Part shown: positions 43,905 through 53,227 of the stretch, one piece after another
Numbering within the stretch: position 1 is the first letter of the stretch
How the letters are laid out: every line of letters starts with the position of its first letter
From: RHKX01 sp041393495
Lineage (GTDB): Bacteria > Actinomycetota > Thermoleophilia > Solirubrobacterales > 70-9
DNA: 64,000 nucleotides
Assembly: GCA_041393495.1 (NCBI GenBank)
Contig: JAWKKA010000013.1
Coordinates: forward strand, 1 to 64,000
Reading direction: 5' to 3'
Notes under the pieces: generated by a model
The model's database searches: none
Told to the model about the DNA's origin: nothing
What the model saw: the letters and a program-made list of their open reading frames with translations, nothing else
Program-made: the position numbers and the translations under genes

Positions 43905-44749
43905 TGGGGGCCCCGGCGCTCAAGCCGCGATCGCGTCCGCGCCCGAAGCCGACGGCGCGGCCGCAGGCGGCCGGTCGCCCGCGGGCCGCCGCGCCGGCGC
44001 CCGAGCGCCGCGCGGTCGCCACGCCCCGCAAGCCCCGCCAGGTCGCCACGCCCCGCAAGCCACGGGCCGCCGCCACCCGCAAGCCACGGGCCGCCGCCAC
44101 CCGCAAGCCACGGGCCGCCGCCACCCGCAAGCCACGGGCCGCATCCGGCGCCAGCGATCGCAGCCGCTCGCGGATCGCCGCCCCGGGAAACGTCGCGCTG
44201 CTGCCGGTGAACGCCGTCGGCGGGATCGCCGATTCCGGCTTCGTCGTCGGGATGTCCCGGGGCCGCGCCTGGATCGTCGTCCTCGGCGTGCTCCTCGGCG
44301 GCATCGTCGCCCTCAACGTCCTCGGCCTCAGCCTCAGCTCCTCGGGGAGCGACGCCGCGACGAAGGTCGACGAGCTGCAGCAGGCGAACAGCGTCCTGCG
44401 CGCTCGGATCGCCAATCGCACCTCGAACGAGCGGATCGCCGAGGCCGCCGGCGCTCTCGGGCTCGCGGTTCCGGCTCCGGATGCAGTCGACTACCTGAAG
44501 GCCAGGGCCGCCGACGCGGAGACCGCCGCCAAGCGCATCGCCGACGGCCTGATCGCCAACGCGCCGCCGGCGAGCACCGACCCGGCCGTGAGCACCGACC
44601 CGGCCGCGAGCACGGTCGACCCGGTAACGGGCGCACCGATCGACCCGACCGCGACGACTGCCGCCGGCGCACCGGTCGACCCGACCGCGACGACTGCCGC
44701 CACCGCACCGGTCGACCCGACCGCGACGACGATCGTGCCGGCGCCGTAG
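43904..44749 (+). CDS. ftsL: FtsL-like division protein with long basic and Pro/Thr tails
   Basis: A 281-residue single-pass protein in the ftsL position between rsmH and ftsI. Residues 1-95 are extremely basic with repeats (KPRAAATRKPRAA), then comes a membrane helix at about 121-146 (AWIVVLGVLLGGIVALNVLG), a coiled coil (VDELQQANSVLRARIANRTS) and the FtsL-type ending ERIAEAAGALGLAVP. Residues 222-281 are Pro/Thr repeats (DPTATTAAGAPV). FtsL is normally 90-130 residues, so both tails are unusual. Assignment rests on position and coiled-coil layout. Confidence 0.72.
   Translation: MGAPALKPRSRPRPKPTARPQAAGRPRAAAPAPERRAVATPRKPRQVATPRKPRAAATRKPRAAATRKPRAAATRKPRAASGASDRSRSRIAAPGNVALLPVNAVGGIADSGFVVGMSRGRAWIVVLGVLLGGIVALNVLGLSLSSSGSDAATKVDELQQANSVLRARIANRTSNERIAEAAGALGLAVPAPDAVDYLKARAADAETAAKRIADGLIANAPPASTDPAVSTDPAASTVDPVTGAPIDPTATTAAGAPVDPTATTAATAPVDPTATTIVPAP
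44064..44135 (+). repeat. 24-bp tandem repeats in ftsL
   Basis: Three identical 24-bp units (44064-44087, 44088-44111, 44112-44135) begin GGGCCGCCGCCACCCGCAAG and encode RAAATRKP. Degenerate copies precede them (about 44010-44063) and the fourth copy diverges after 44142. They make the basic cytoplasmic tail variable in length. Confidence 0.93.
44628..44735 (+). repeat. 36-bp tandem repeats at the 3' end of ftsL
   Basis: Three units with a 36-bp period, recognised by GACCCGACCGCGACGAC at 44642, 44678 and 44714, encode copies of APVDPTATTAA. They give the extracellular Pro/Thr tail of the FtsL-like protein. Confidence 0.85.
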
Positions 44750-44758
44750 GGGGCATCC

Positions 44759-46417
44759 TTGCGACTGATCGAGAAGCGCGTCGGGCTCCTCTTCGCGGCA
44801 TTCGCGCTCGCCTTCTGCGTCGTCGTGGTCAGGGCGACGTGGCTGCAGACGATCAAGGGGAGCGAGTACAGCGCCGACGCCCGCAGCCAGCAGGTCGCGA
44901 CGGTGACGGTGCCCGGGATCCGCGGCTCGATCCTCGACCGCCGCGGCAACGCCCTGGCGGTCTCCGAGGAGGCCGCGACGATCTACGCGACGCCCTACCA
45001 GGTCCAGGACCCGCCGAGGACCGCCCGCAAGCTCGCCGCCGTCCTCGACGAGCCGGCCGCCGGGATCCTCGAGTCGCTGACCGCGTCGAGCGGCTTCGAG
45101 TACGTCGCCGAGAAGGTCGACCTCGTCACCGCCAGAAGGGTCGAGAAGCTCGGCCTCGACGGCATCGGCGTGCTCCCCGACTCGCGTCGCGTCTATCCGC
45201 AGGAGGAGGACGCGGGTCGTCTGATCGGCGCAGTCGGCGGCGACGGGCACGGGTTGTTCGGTCTCGAGCAGGCCGAGGACGGTGTCCTCGCCGGCACCGA
45301 CGGCGAGGTCGCCGTGACCAGGGACGCGCTCGGGCAGGAGATCAGCCGCGACGTCGTCAGCGGCGCCGAGGCCGGTCACGACGTCCAGCTCACGATCGAC
45401 GGTCGGATCCAGTCGTACACGGAGAAGGTCCTCGGTCAGATCGGCCGGGACTACATGCCCGAGGACGCGACCGCGATCGTCATGGACCCGACCGACGGCG
45501 ACGTCCTCGCCATGGCGAGTTGGCCGTCGGTCGACCCGGGCGACCTCTCCGACGCCGACCCCGACCAGCTCTCGAACATGGCGACCGCCTTCACCTACGA
45601 GCCGGGCTCGACGTTCAAGGCGTTCACGGTCGCCGGGGCGCTCGAGGACGGCCTCGTCGACCCCGGCACGACGTTCGACGTCCCGCCCGAGATCAGGGTC
45701 GCCGACCGGACGATCGGCGAGTCCCACGAGGTCGGCTACCGGACCCTCAGCGTCGCCGACATCCTCGCCCAGTCGTCGAACGTCGGCACCGTGATGATCG
45801 GGCAGGAGCTCGGCGACAACGAGTTCGGGCACTGGGTCTCGAAGTTCGGCTTCGGCCGGCCGACGGGGATCGACTACCCCGGCGAGGAGATGGGAATAGT
45901 CCCGACGCCGAAGGAGTACTCGGGGTCCTCGATCGGCAACCTGCCGATCGGCCAGGGGCTGTCGGTGACGCCGATGCAGATGATGGCCGGCTACGCGGCG
46001 ATCGCCAACGGCGGGATCCTGCGCACGCCGCGGCTCATCGAGTCGGTCGACGGCACGCCGGTCGACCACCCCGCGGGCACGCGGGTGATCAGCGAGAGGA
46101 CCTCGACGCAGCTGCGGACGATGCTCGAGGGCGTCCTCGGCGAGGGCGGGACCGCCTCCGAGGTGAGCGTTCCCGGGTACGTCCTCGCCGGCAAGACGGG
46201 CACCGCCCAGAAGGTCGTCGACGGGACCTACTCCGAGACCCAGTACATCGCCTCCTTCGTCGGCTTCGCGCCCGCCGCCGATCCGAAGCTGCTCGCCGCG
46301 GTGATCGTCGACGATCCGAAGGGCGGCGACTACTACGGAGGTTCGGTCGCGGCGCCGGCATTCGGCCAGATCGCCGCGTTCGCGCTGCCCTACCTCGGGA
46401 TCGCGCCGACCGGGTGA
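44759..46417 (+). CDS. ftsI: Septal peptidoglycan transpeptidase (class B PBP)
   Basis: Crosslinks peptidoglycan at the division septum. The 552-residue product starts at TTG and has a membrane helix (VGLLFAAFALAFCVVVVRATW), the PBP dimer domain (PGIRGSILDRRGNALAVS), and the transpeptidase motifs STFK (YEPGSTFKAF), SSN (AQSSNVG) and KTG (AGKTGTAQ). Position between ftsL and murE fits ftsI/pbpB. It lacks PASTA domains. Confidence 0.95.
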   Translation: MRLIEKRVGLLFAAFALAFCVVVVRATWLQTIKGSEYSADARSQQVATVTVPGIRGSILDRRGNALAVSEEAATIYATPYQVQDPPRTARKLAAVLDEPAAGILESLTASSGFEYVAEKVDLVTARRVEKLGLDGIGVLPDSRRVYPQEEDAGRLIGAVGGDGHGLFGLEQAEDGVLAGTDGEVAVTRDALGQEISRDVVSGAEAGHDVQLTIDGRIQSYTEKVLGQIGRDYMPEDATAIVMDPTDGDVLAMASWPSVDPGDLSDADPDQLSNMATAFTYEPGSTFKAFTVAGALEDGLVDPGTTFDVPPEIRVADRTIGESHEVGYRTLSVADILAQSSNVGTVMIGQELGDNEFGHWVSKFGFGRPTGIDYPGEEMGIVPTPKEYSGSSIGNLPIGQGLSVTPMQMMAGYAAIANGGILRTPRLIESVDGTPVDHPAGTRVISERTSTQLRTMLEGVLGEGGTASEVSVPGYVLAGKTGTAQKVVDGTYSETQYIASFVGFAPAADPKLLAAVIVDDPKGGDYYGGSVAAPAFGQIAAFALPYLGIAPTG

Positions 46418-46469
46418 GTCGCGGCGGCGGCAGCTTCCCCGCCTGCCCCGTTCCTAGAATCGTCCGGCG

Positions 46470-47975
46470 ATGAGGCTCGCCGACCTAAGCGACGCGCTGC
46501 CGGCGGCGGCGGTCCGCCACGCGGGGGCCGGAGGCGAGACCGAGGTCAGCGACGTCTCGTTCGACAGTCGCGCCGCCGGCCCCGGAACGCTGTTCTTCTG
46601 CGTCCGCGGCGCCAGCGCCGATGGGCACGACTTCGCCCCCGCGGTCGTCGCGGCGGGAGCGGCAGCGCTGGTGGTCGAGCGCGAGCTCGACCTCGACGTC
46701 CCGCAGATCGTCGTCGCCGACTCGCGGGCGGCGATGGGGCCGATCGCGGCGCGCTTCTTCGGCGATCCGAGCGACGAGCTGCGGATCGTCGGCGTGACCG
46801 GGACGAACGGCAAGACCACGACGGCGTTCCTGATCCGCTCGATCCTCGAGCGCTCCGGGACCAGCTGCGGGCTGCTCGGGACGGTCAAGCGGGTCGTCGG
46901 CGGCGTCGCCGAGCCGGTCGAGCGTACGACCCCGGAGGCGATCGACCTGCAGCGGACGTTCCGGCGGATGCTCGACGCCGGCGACGTGGCCTGTGCGATG
47001 GAGGTCTCCTCGCACGCGATGGCGCTCGGCCGCGCCGACTCGATCCACTTCGACGTCGCCGCGTTCACCAACCTCACCCAGGACCATCTCGACTTCCACG
47101 CCGACATGGAGGACTACTACGCGGCGAAGCGGCTGCTCTTCGCGCCCGGCTCACGCGGCGACGCGCCACGGGCCGCCGTGGTCAACGTCGACGACCCCTA
47201 CGGCGAGCGGCTCGCCGCCGACCTGCGCCACGGCGAGACGCCGTTGACGACCTTCTCGGCGGCCGGCCGCCCCGCCGACCTGACCGCCAACGACGTCGAG
47301 TTCGACGCGGCCGGCGCCACCTTCATCCTCGACGGCGACGGCGCCGGGCGCGAGGTCCGCCTGCCGCTGCCCGGGCACTTCAACGTCGAGAACGCGCTCG
47401 CGGCCCTCGGATCGGTCCTGGCGCTCGGGGTCGGGCTCGACGATGCCCTCGACGGCCTCGCGGTCGCCGAGCCCGTGCCGGGGCGGATGGAGCCGATCGA
47501 TGCCGGCCAGGGCTTCGGCGTGCTCGTCGACTACGCGCACACCCCGGACTCGCTCGAGAACGTGCTGCGGGCCGCCCGCAGGCTGACCGACGGTGAGCTG
47601 ATCTGCGCGTTCGGGTGCGGAGGCGATCGCGACGTCGCCAAGCGACCGCTGATGGGTCGCGCCGGCGCCGAGCTCGCGGACCTCGCGGTGATCACCTCCG
47701 ACAATCCCCGCTCCGAGGACCCCGGGGCGATCATCGCGCAGATCCTCGCCGGCGTCCCTGCGGGCGCGGGCGGCGACGTCGAGGTCGAACCCGACCGGCG
47801 CGCGGCGATCGCGCTCGCCCTCGGCCGGGCCGAACCCGGCGACCTCGTCGTGATCGCCGGGAAGGGTCACGAGCAGGGGCAGGAGTTCGAGGACGGGCGC
47901 AAGATCCCCTTCGACGACCGCGAGGTCGCCCGCGAGGAGCTCGAGCGGCTCGCCGCGGCCGGGTGGCGGCGGTGA
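46470..47975 (+). CDS. murE: UDP-MurNAc-tripeptide synthetase (meso-DAP type)
   Basis: Adds the third amino acid to UDP-MurNAc-Ala-Glu. The 501-residue ligase shows SFDSRAAGPGTLFFCVRG, P-loop VGVTGTNGKTTTAFLI, EVSSHAMALGR and the substrate motif DNPRSEDP. DNPR is the signature for meso-diaminopimelate. Its stop overlaps murF (GTGA). Cytoplasmic. Confidence 0.96.
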   Translation: MRLADLSDALPAAAVRHAGAGGETEVSDVSFDSRAAGPGTLFFCVRGASADGHDFAPAVVAAGAAALVVERELDLDVPQIVVADSRAAMGPIAARFFGDPSDELRIVGVTGTNGKTTTAFLIRSILERSGTSCGLLGTVKRVVGGVAEPVERTTPEAIDLQRTFRRMLDAGDVACAMEVSSHAMALGRADSIHFDVAAFTNLTQDHLDFHADMEDYYAAKRLLFAPGSRGDAPRAAVVNVDDPYGERLAADLRHGETPLTTFSAAGRPADLTANDVEFDAAGATFILDGDGAGREVRLPLPGHFNVENALAALGSVLALGVGLDDALDGLAVAEPVPGRMEPIDAGQGFGVLVDYAHTPDSLENVLRAARRLTDGELICAFGCGGDRDVAKRPLMGRAGAELADLAVITSDNPRSEDPGAIIAQILAGVPAGAGGDVEVEPDRRAAIALALGRAEPGDLVVIAGKGHEQGQEFEDGRKIPFDDREVAREELERLAAAGWRR

Positions 47976-49342
47976 TCGAGCTCGCCCCCGAGCTCATCGC
48001 GTCGGCGATCGGCGTCGCCGAGCCGCCGGCGGAGCTCGAAGACGGCTCCCGGCCGCTGCGCGCCGTGATCGACTCGCGCGAGGTCGGTCCCGGCGACCTC
48101 TTCGTCGGGCTGCCAGGCGAGCACGTCGACGGTGGCGTCTTCGCGTCGCAGGCGCTCGAGCGTGGGGCCTGGGCCGTGATCGTCGGCCGCGAGCACGAGG
48201 CCGAGATCCGCCGCGCGGCGCCGGGTGGCCGCGTCTTCGCCGTCGACGATCCGCTCGCGGCGCTGCAGGCGCTGGCCCGGGCCTGGCGGCGGCAGCTCGG
48301 CTGCCCGACCGTCGGGATCACCGGCTCGACCGGCAAGACCTCGGTCAAGGACATCTGCCGGGCGATCCTGCCGCGCCGCGTCCAAGCGAGCCCGGAGAAC
48401 TTCAACACCGAGATCGGGCTGCCGCTGGCGATTCTCGCGGCGCCGCCCGAGACCGAGGTGCTCGTGATGGAGATGGCGATGCGCGGGATCGGCCAGATCG
48501 CCGAGCTCTGCGGGATCGCCGAACCCGACGTCGCCGCGATCACGAACATCGGCCCCGTCCATCTCGAGCTGCTCGGCACGCTCGAAGCGATCGTCGAGGC
48601 GAAGGCGGAGATCCTGCGCGGGCTCGGCAGGAACGGGCGCGCGGTGATCCCCGCGGACGAGGAGGCCCTGAGCCCGCACCTCCGCGACACCCTCGAGGTC
48701 GTCACGTTCGGACCCGGTGGCGACGTCTTCGCGCTCTCGGCCCGCATCGAGGGTGGCCGCACGTTGGCGCGCGTCGGCACGCCGCATGGCGAGGCGGACT
48801 TCGAGCTCCCGTTCGTGGAGGCGCACAACCTCAGCAACGCGCTCTGCGCGATCTCGGTCGGCATCGCCCTGGACCTCGACGTCGGCGAGATGGCGGAGCG
48901 GGCGCCGGGGATAGGGTTCTCGCGGCTCCGGGGCGAGCGGATCGAGCTGCCGGACCGCATCTTGCTGCTCAACGACTGCTACAACGCGAACCCGGTCTCG
49001 ATGCGCGCGGCGATCGGGAACCTCGCGACCGAGGTACCGGAGGGCGGGCGCGCGGTCGCCGTCCTCGGCGGCATGGCGGAGCTCGGGCCCGACCACGCCC
49101 GCTTTCACACCGACGTCGGCGCCCTCGCCCGCGACCACGGGGTCGATCGCCTGATCGGCGTCGGCGACCTCGCCCGCGACTACTCGCCCGACGCCTGGGC
49201 GCCCGACGCCGATGCGGCGGTGGCGCTCGTCGCGGGCGAGCTGCAGGCGGGCGACGTCGTCCTCGTCAAGGGTTCGCGATCGGTCGGCCTCGAGCGGCTC
49301 ACCGACGGGCTCGTTGCGCGGCTCGGCGGGGGCGGCGCGTGA
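47972..49342 (+). CDS. murF: UDP-MurNAc-pentapeptide synthetase
   Basis: Adds D-Ala-D-Ala to the tripeptide. The 456-residue ligase has VIDSREVGPGDLFVGLPG, P-loop VGITGSTGKTSVKDI, NFNTEIGLPL, EMAMRGIGQI, LLNDCYNANP and VLGGMAELG. Starts at GTG overlapping the murE stop; stop overlaps mraY. The P-loop has Ser where Thr is more common (GKTS). Confidence 0.95.
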   Translation: MIELAPELIASAIGVAEPPAELEDGSRPLRAVIDSREVGPGDLFVGLPGEHVDGGVFASQALERGAWAVIVGREHEAEIRRAAPGGRVFAVDDPLAALQALARAWRRQLGCPTVGITGSTGKTSVKDICRAILPRRVQASPENFNTEIGLPLAILAAPPETEVLVMEMAMRGIGQIAELCGIAEPDVAAITNIGPVHLELLGTLEAIVEAKAEILRGLGRNGRAVIPADEEALSPHLRDTLEVVTFGPGGDVFALSARIEGGRTLARVGTPHGEADFELPFVEAHNLSNALCAISVGIALDLDVGEMAERAPGIGFSRLRGERIELPDRILLLNDCYNANPVSMRAAIGNLATEVPEGGRAVAVLGGMAELGPDHARFHTDVGALARDHGVDRLIGVGDLARDYSPDAWAPDADAAVALVAGELQAGDVVLVKGSRSVGLERLTDGLVARLGGGGA

Positions 49343-50355
49343 TCGCCCTCGCGCAGACGGGCGGGCTCAGCACCGTGCCGGTCGACCGTGGGGCGATCCT
49401 GATCGCGGGGATGGCCGCGATGCTGATCACGATCTTCCTCGGCCCGAAGTTCATCGAGCGACTCCGCGAGCGCGAGTTCGGCCAGCAGATCCGCGAGGAG
49501 GGGCCGCAGGGCCACCACACCAAGGCGGGCACGCCGACGATGGGCGGGCTGATCATCTTCGCGGCGATCTCGGTTCCCTATCTCGTCCTCTCCGATCGCG
49601 ACACCGAGAGCCTCGCCGTCTTCGGGGTCGCGATCGGCAGTGCCGCGATCGGCTTCGCCGATGACTACATCAAGATCGTCAAGCGGCGCTCCTTGGGGCT
49701 CTCGGCCCGCTGGAAGCTGTCGTTTCAGATCACGCTCGCGGTGATCCTCTGGTGGGTCGCGTTCCAGGAGGTCGGACTCGACCCGCGGTTGCAGATCCGG
49801 CTCTTCGAGGCCGACATCTATCTCGGCCCGGTCGTCTACGTGGTCCTCAGCTTCCTGGTCCTCGCCGGCGCGAGCAACGGCGTCAACCTGACCGACGGGC
49901 TCGACGGCCTCGCGGCGGGAAGCTGCGCGATCGTCTTCCTCGCCTACCTGACGATCACGATCACGACCGGGCAGGAGGACCTGGCGCTGCTCTCGTCCTG
50001 CTTCGTCGGCGCCTCGGTCGGGTTCCTCTGGTTCAACTCGTTCCCGGCCACGATATTCATGGGCGACACCGGCTCGCTCGGCCTCGGTGGAGCGATCGCC
50101 GGCCTCGCGATCATGACCCAGACCGAGATCCTGCTGATCGTCCTCGGCGGCATCTTCGTGATCGAGGCGCTCTCGGTCGCGATCCAGGTGCTCGCCTTCA
50201 AGACCACGCGCCGACGGGTCTTCCTGATGGCGCCGCTTCACCACCACTTCGAGATGATGGCCTGGTCGGAGACGAAGATCATGATCCGCTTCTGGATCGT
50301 CGCCGCGGTCCTCGCCGGGATCGGCTACACGCTGTTTCAGAACTCGATCGGCTGA
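49339..50355 (+). CDS. mraY: Phospho-MurNAc-pentapeptide translocase
   Basis: Makes lipid I at the membrane. The 338-residue product has about ten helices and the family motifs GPQGHHTKAGTPTMGGLI, FADDYIK, NGVNLTDGLDGLAAG, NSFPATIFMGDTGSLGLGG and PLHHHFEMMAWSE. GTG start overlapping murF stop. Confidence 0.96.
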   Translation: MIALAQTGGLSTVPVDRGAILIAGMAAMLITIFLGPKFIERLREREFGQQIREEGPQGHHTKAGTPTMGGLIIFAAISVPYLVLSDRDTESLAVFGVAIGSAAIGFADDYIKIVKRRSLGLSARWKLSFQITLAVILWWVAFQEVGLDPRLQIRLFEADIYLGPVVYVVLSFLVLAGASNGVNLTDGLDGLAAGSCAIVFLAYLTITITTGQEDLALLSSCFVGASVGFLWFNSFPATIFMGDTGSLGLGGAIAGLAIMTQTEILLIVLGGIFVIEALSVAIQVLAFKTTRRRVFLMAPLHHHFEMMAWSETKIMIRFWIVAAVLAGIGYTLFQNSIG

Positions 50356-50402
50356 CCGGTCGGCCAGCGGCGGTCGGGCGGTCGGCCGGCGGCGATCCAC
50401 CG

Positions 50403-50469
50403 CTGACTCACGGTCAACGCGACATTTCGGTACCAGGGGTTCCGTTTCGTTGCGTTGACGCGGAGTCAG
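50403..50469 (+). promoter_or_regulatory. Large stem-loop between mraY and murD
   Basis: CTGACTCACGGTCAACGC (50403-50420) and GCGTTGACGCGGAGTCAG (50452-50469) pair at 15 of 18 positions, two perfect helices (7 and 8 bp) around a 3-bp internal bulge. The 31-nt loop itself can fold (CGGTACC with GGTTCCG). It is the only long spacer between mraZ and murG and could be a processing site, internal terminator or attenuator. Confidence 0.6.
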
Positions 50470-50507
50470 CGGGACGGAACGTCCTCCCCGGCAGCGAAGC
50501 TGCAGGG

Positions 50508-51902
50508 GTGCGATCGGCCATCCCGCGACCACCCCTGCCCGACGGCCCGTTCCTGATCGTCGGGCTCGCCCGATCGGGGGTGGCCGCCGCCGAGGCGCTG
50601 CTCGCGCGTGGGGAGCGCGTGTACGGCACCGATCGGGGAAGTCCTGCGGATGCGAGCAGGCTTGCGGAGGCCGGCGTCGAACTCGACCTGGATGGCGACG
50701 GAACCCGACTGCTCGCTCGCGTGGCGAGCGTGATCAAGAGCCCCGGCGTGCCCGGGGACGCGCCCGTCGTGGCCGCCGCGCGCGCGGCGGGGATCGGGGT
50801 CCTCGGGGAGCTCGAGCTCGGCTGGCGGCTGACGCCGAACCGGTTCATAGCGGTCACCGGCACGAACGGGAAGACGACCGTGACCGAGTGGCTCGGCCAC
50901 GTCTTCGCCGCCGCCGGGATGCCGGCGGCCGTCGCCGGCAACGTCGGCACGCCGCTGACGTCGCTCGCCGCGACGGTCGATCCGGAGGCGACGATCGTCT
51001 GCGAGTGCTCCTCGTTTCAGCTCGAGGACTCGGTCGCCTTCGCGCCCGAGGTCGCCGTCCTGCTCAACTTCAGCCCCGACCACCTCGATCGCCACGGCAC
51101 CCTCGAGGCCTACCTCGACGCGAAGCTGCGGATCTTCGCCGCCCAGCCCCCCGGGACGGTCGCGATCGTCGACGCCGACGAGCCCGTCCTGCGCGCCGCC
51201 GCGATTCCCGGCGCCGCCGAGCCCGCCCGGCGCGGCGCCACCATCCCCGGCGCCGCCGAGCGGCGCCGCTACGGGATCGGGGGCTGCGCCGGCGGCGGTT
51301 GCGCGGTTCGCTTCGCGGCAGGCGCGATCCGCGATGACGAGGGCATCCTGATCGACCGCGACGAGCTCGCGCTCGGCGGCGAGCACAACCTCCGCAACGC
51401 GATGGCCGTCGCGGCGACGGCGCTCGCCGCCGGCGTTCCCCGCGATGCCGTCGTGCGCGGGCTCGCCGGCTTCGCCGGCGTTCCCCACCGGCTCGAGCCC
51501 GTCGCCGAGGTCGACGGGGTCGCCTGGGTCAACGACTCGAAGGCGACCAACGTCGGCGCCGCCCTCGCCGCGCTGGCGTCGTTCGGCGACGGGGTCCATG
51601 CGATCTTCGGCGGCAGCCTCAAGGCGGAGCGGTTCGGCGAGCTGGCGTCAGCGGTCGCCACCCACTGCGCCGCCTGCTACCTGATCGGCGAGGCGGCCGA
51701 TCAGCTCGCTCGCGATCTCGCCCAGGCCGGGGTCCCGCTTCGCCGCAGCGGGACGCTCGAGGCGGCGGTGAGCGATGCGGCCGCGGCCGCCCGGCCGGGG
51801 GAGACGGTACTGCTCGCCCCGGCCTGCGCGAGCTTCGACGCGTTCACGGACTACGAGGAGCGCGGGCGGCGGTTTCGCGAGCTCGTCGAGGCGCTCCGGT
51901 GA
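50508..51902 (+). CDS. murD: UDP-MurNAc-L-alanine:D-glutamate ligase
   Basis: Adds D-Glu to UDP-MurNAc-Ala. The 464-residue ligase has the N-terminal LIVGLARSGVAAAEALL, P-loop AVTGTNGKTTVTEW, AGNVGTPL, ECSSFQLEDS, LNFSPDHLDRHG and NDSKATNVGAALAAL. Start GTG 50508 after a GCAGGGG ribosome site. Its stop overlaps ftsW (GTGA). An Ala-rich insert with a duplicated IPGAAE motif (about residues 229-246) is unusual. Confidence 0.94.
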   Translation: MRSAIPRPPLPDGPFLIVGLARSGVAAAEALLARGERVYGTDRGSPADASRLAEAGVELDLDGDGTRLLARVASVIKSPGVPGDAPVVAAARAAGIGVLGELELGWRLTPNRFIAVTGTNGKTTVTEWLGHVFAAAGMPAAVAGNVGTPLTSLAATVDPEATIVCECSSFQLEDSVAFAPEVAVLLNFSPDHLDRHGTLEAYLDAKLRIFAAQPPGTVAIVDADEPVLRAAAIPGAAEPARRGATIPGAAERRRYGIGGCAGGGCAVRFAAGAIRDDEGILIDRDELALGGEHNLRNAMAVAATALAAGVPRDAVVRGLAGFAGVPHRLEPVAEVDGVAWVNDSKATNVGAALAALASFGDGVHAIFGGSLKAERFGELASAVATHCAACYLIGEAADQLARDLAQAGVPLRRSGTLEAAVSDAAAAARPGETVLLAPACASFDAFTDYEERGRRFRELVEALR

Positions 51903-53227
51903 GCGGCCGCGCGGCGGCGATCCGCGATGGCCTCGGGTTGCGCCGACGCCCACGGTCGGGGTCGAAGGACAAGCCGCTCGAGTACACGCTGCTGCTGACG
52001 GCGACGATGTGCCTGTTGACGTTCGGCGCGGTGATGGTCTTCAGCGCCAGCTCGAGCGCCTCGCTTCTCAACGACGGCGACAGCCTCTACTACCTGAAGC
52101 GGACCCTCCTGTTCGGCGCGTTCGGCCTCGTCGCGCTGAAGGTCCTGTCGATGCAGCGGCTCGCCAACGTCCGGCGGTTGACCGGGACGCTCCTGATCGC
52201 GGCCCTCGGCCTGCTGCTCGTCACCAAGGTGATCGGGACGTCCGCCAACGGCGCCCAGCGCTGGATCCCCCTCGGCCCGGTCCAGGTCCAGCCTTCGGAG
52301 ATCGCCAAGGTGGCCTTGCTGCTCTACGGCGTCAGCCTCCTCGCCGACCGTCCGCAGATGACCCGCGACCTGCGGAGCATGCGACCGATCCTGCTGATGG
52401 CGGCCGCGGTCTGCGGGCTGATCATGGTCGAGCCCGACCTCGGCACCGCGATGGTGACGGCGTGCTCGGTCGCGGCGCTGCTGATCGCCGCCGGGGCGAA
52501 GCTCCGCCACCTCGCGATGATCGCCGGCGCGATCCTGCTGCTCGTCGTCGTCGCGGTGATCATGGAGCCGTACCGGATGGCGCGGCTGACCAGCTTCATC
52601 GACCCCGGCGCCGACGCGGCCGGCGCCGGCTTTCAGGGCCAGCAGGCGACGATCGCGCTCGGCTCCGGCGGCATCTTCGGGGTCGGGATCGGCGAGAGCG
52701 TCCAGAAGGCCTTCTACCTGCCCGAGGCCCACACCGACATGATCGCGGCCGTGATCGGCGAGGAGCTCGGGCTGCTCGGGATCTCGCTGCTGGTCGGCCT
52801 CTACATGCTGTTCGGCTACGCCGGCTTTCGGACCGCCCAGAAGGCGAAGGATCGCTACGGTCGCCTGCTCGCCGCCGGATTGACGGCGATGATTCTCGTC
52901 CAGGCGTCGATAAACCTGTTCGCGGTGATGGGCCTTGCGCCCCTGACTGGAGTGACCCTCCCATTCGTCTCCTACGGAAACAGCAGCCTGATCGTCACCC
53001 TCGCGGCCGTCGGCCTGCTGCTCAACGTCGCCAACGGCGGCTCGGCCCGGATGAGCGCCGGCGGCGAACGGCGCTTCCTGGTCGTCGAGGGCGGGCGCGC
53101 CCGTCGGCAGCCGTCGGCGCCGCGGCGCCCGGCCGCGCGAGGTGGTTCCCGTGCGGGTGCTGATCGCGGCCGGCGGCACGGCCGGGCACGTGGTTCCGGC
53201 GCTGGCCGTCGCCGCCGCGCTCGTTGA
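51899..53227 (+). CDS. ftsW: Lipid II polymerase of the divisome
   Basis: A SEDS-family glycosyltransferase. The 442-residue product has ten helices and SEDS motifs: NGAQRWIPLGPVQVQPSEIAKVALLLY, VEPDLGTAMV, AHTDMIAAVIGEELGLLG, PLTGVTLPFVSYGNSSLI. After about residue 385 it has an Arg/Gly-rich tail (ARRQPSAPRRPAARGG), and its last 86 bp overlap murG, unlike the short overlaps elsewhere in this cluster. GTG start overlapping murD. Confidence 0.93.
   Translation: MSGRAAAIRDGLGLRRRPRSGSKDKPLEYTLLLTATMCLLTFGAVMVFSASSSASLLNDGDSLYYLKRTLLFGAFGLVALKVLSMQRLANVRRLTGTLLIAALGLLLVTKVIGTSANGAQRWIPLGPVQVQPSEIAKVALLLYGVSLLADRPQMTRDLRSMRPILLMAAAVCGLIMVEPDLGTAMVTACSVAALLIAAGAKLRHLAMIAGAILLLVVVAVIMEPYRMARLTSFIDPGADAAGAGFQGQQATIALGSGGIFGVGIGESVQKAFYLPEAHTDMIAAVIGEELGLLGISLLVGLYMLFGYAGFRTAQKAKDRYGRLLAAGLTAMILVQASINLFAVMGLAPLTGVTLPFVSYGNSSLIVTLAAVGLLLNVANGGSARMSAGGERRFLVVEGGRARRQPSAPRRPAARGGSRAGADRGRRHGRARGSGAGRRRRAR

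Noticed and set aside
43421..46069. Minus-strand frame of 882 codons opposite rsmH, ftsL and ftsI
   Set aside because: It spans three recognised genes in antisense; its repeats are mirror images of the ftsL repeats.
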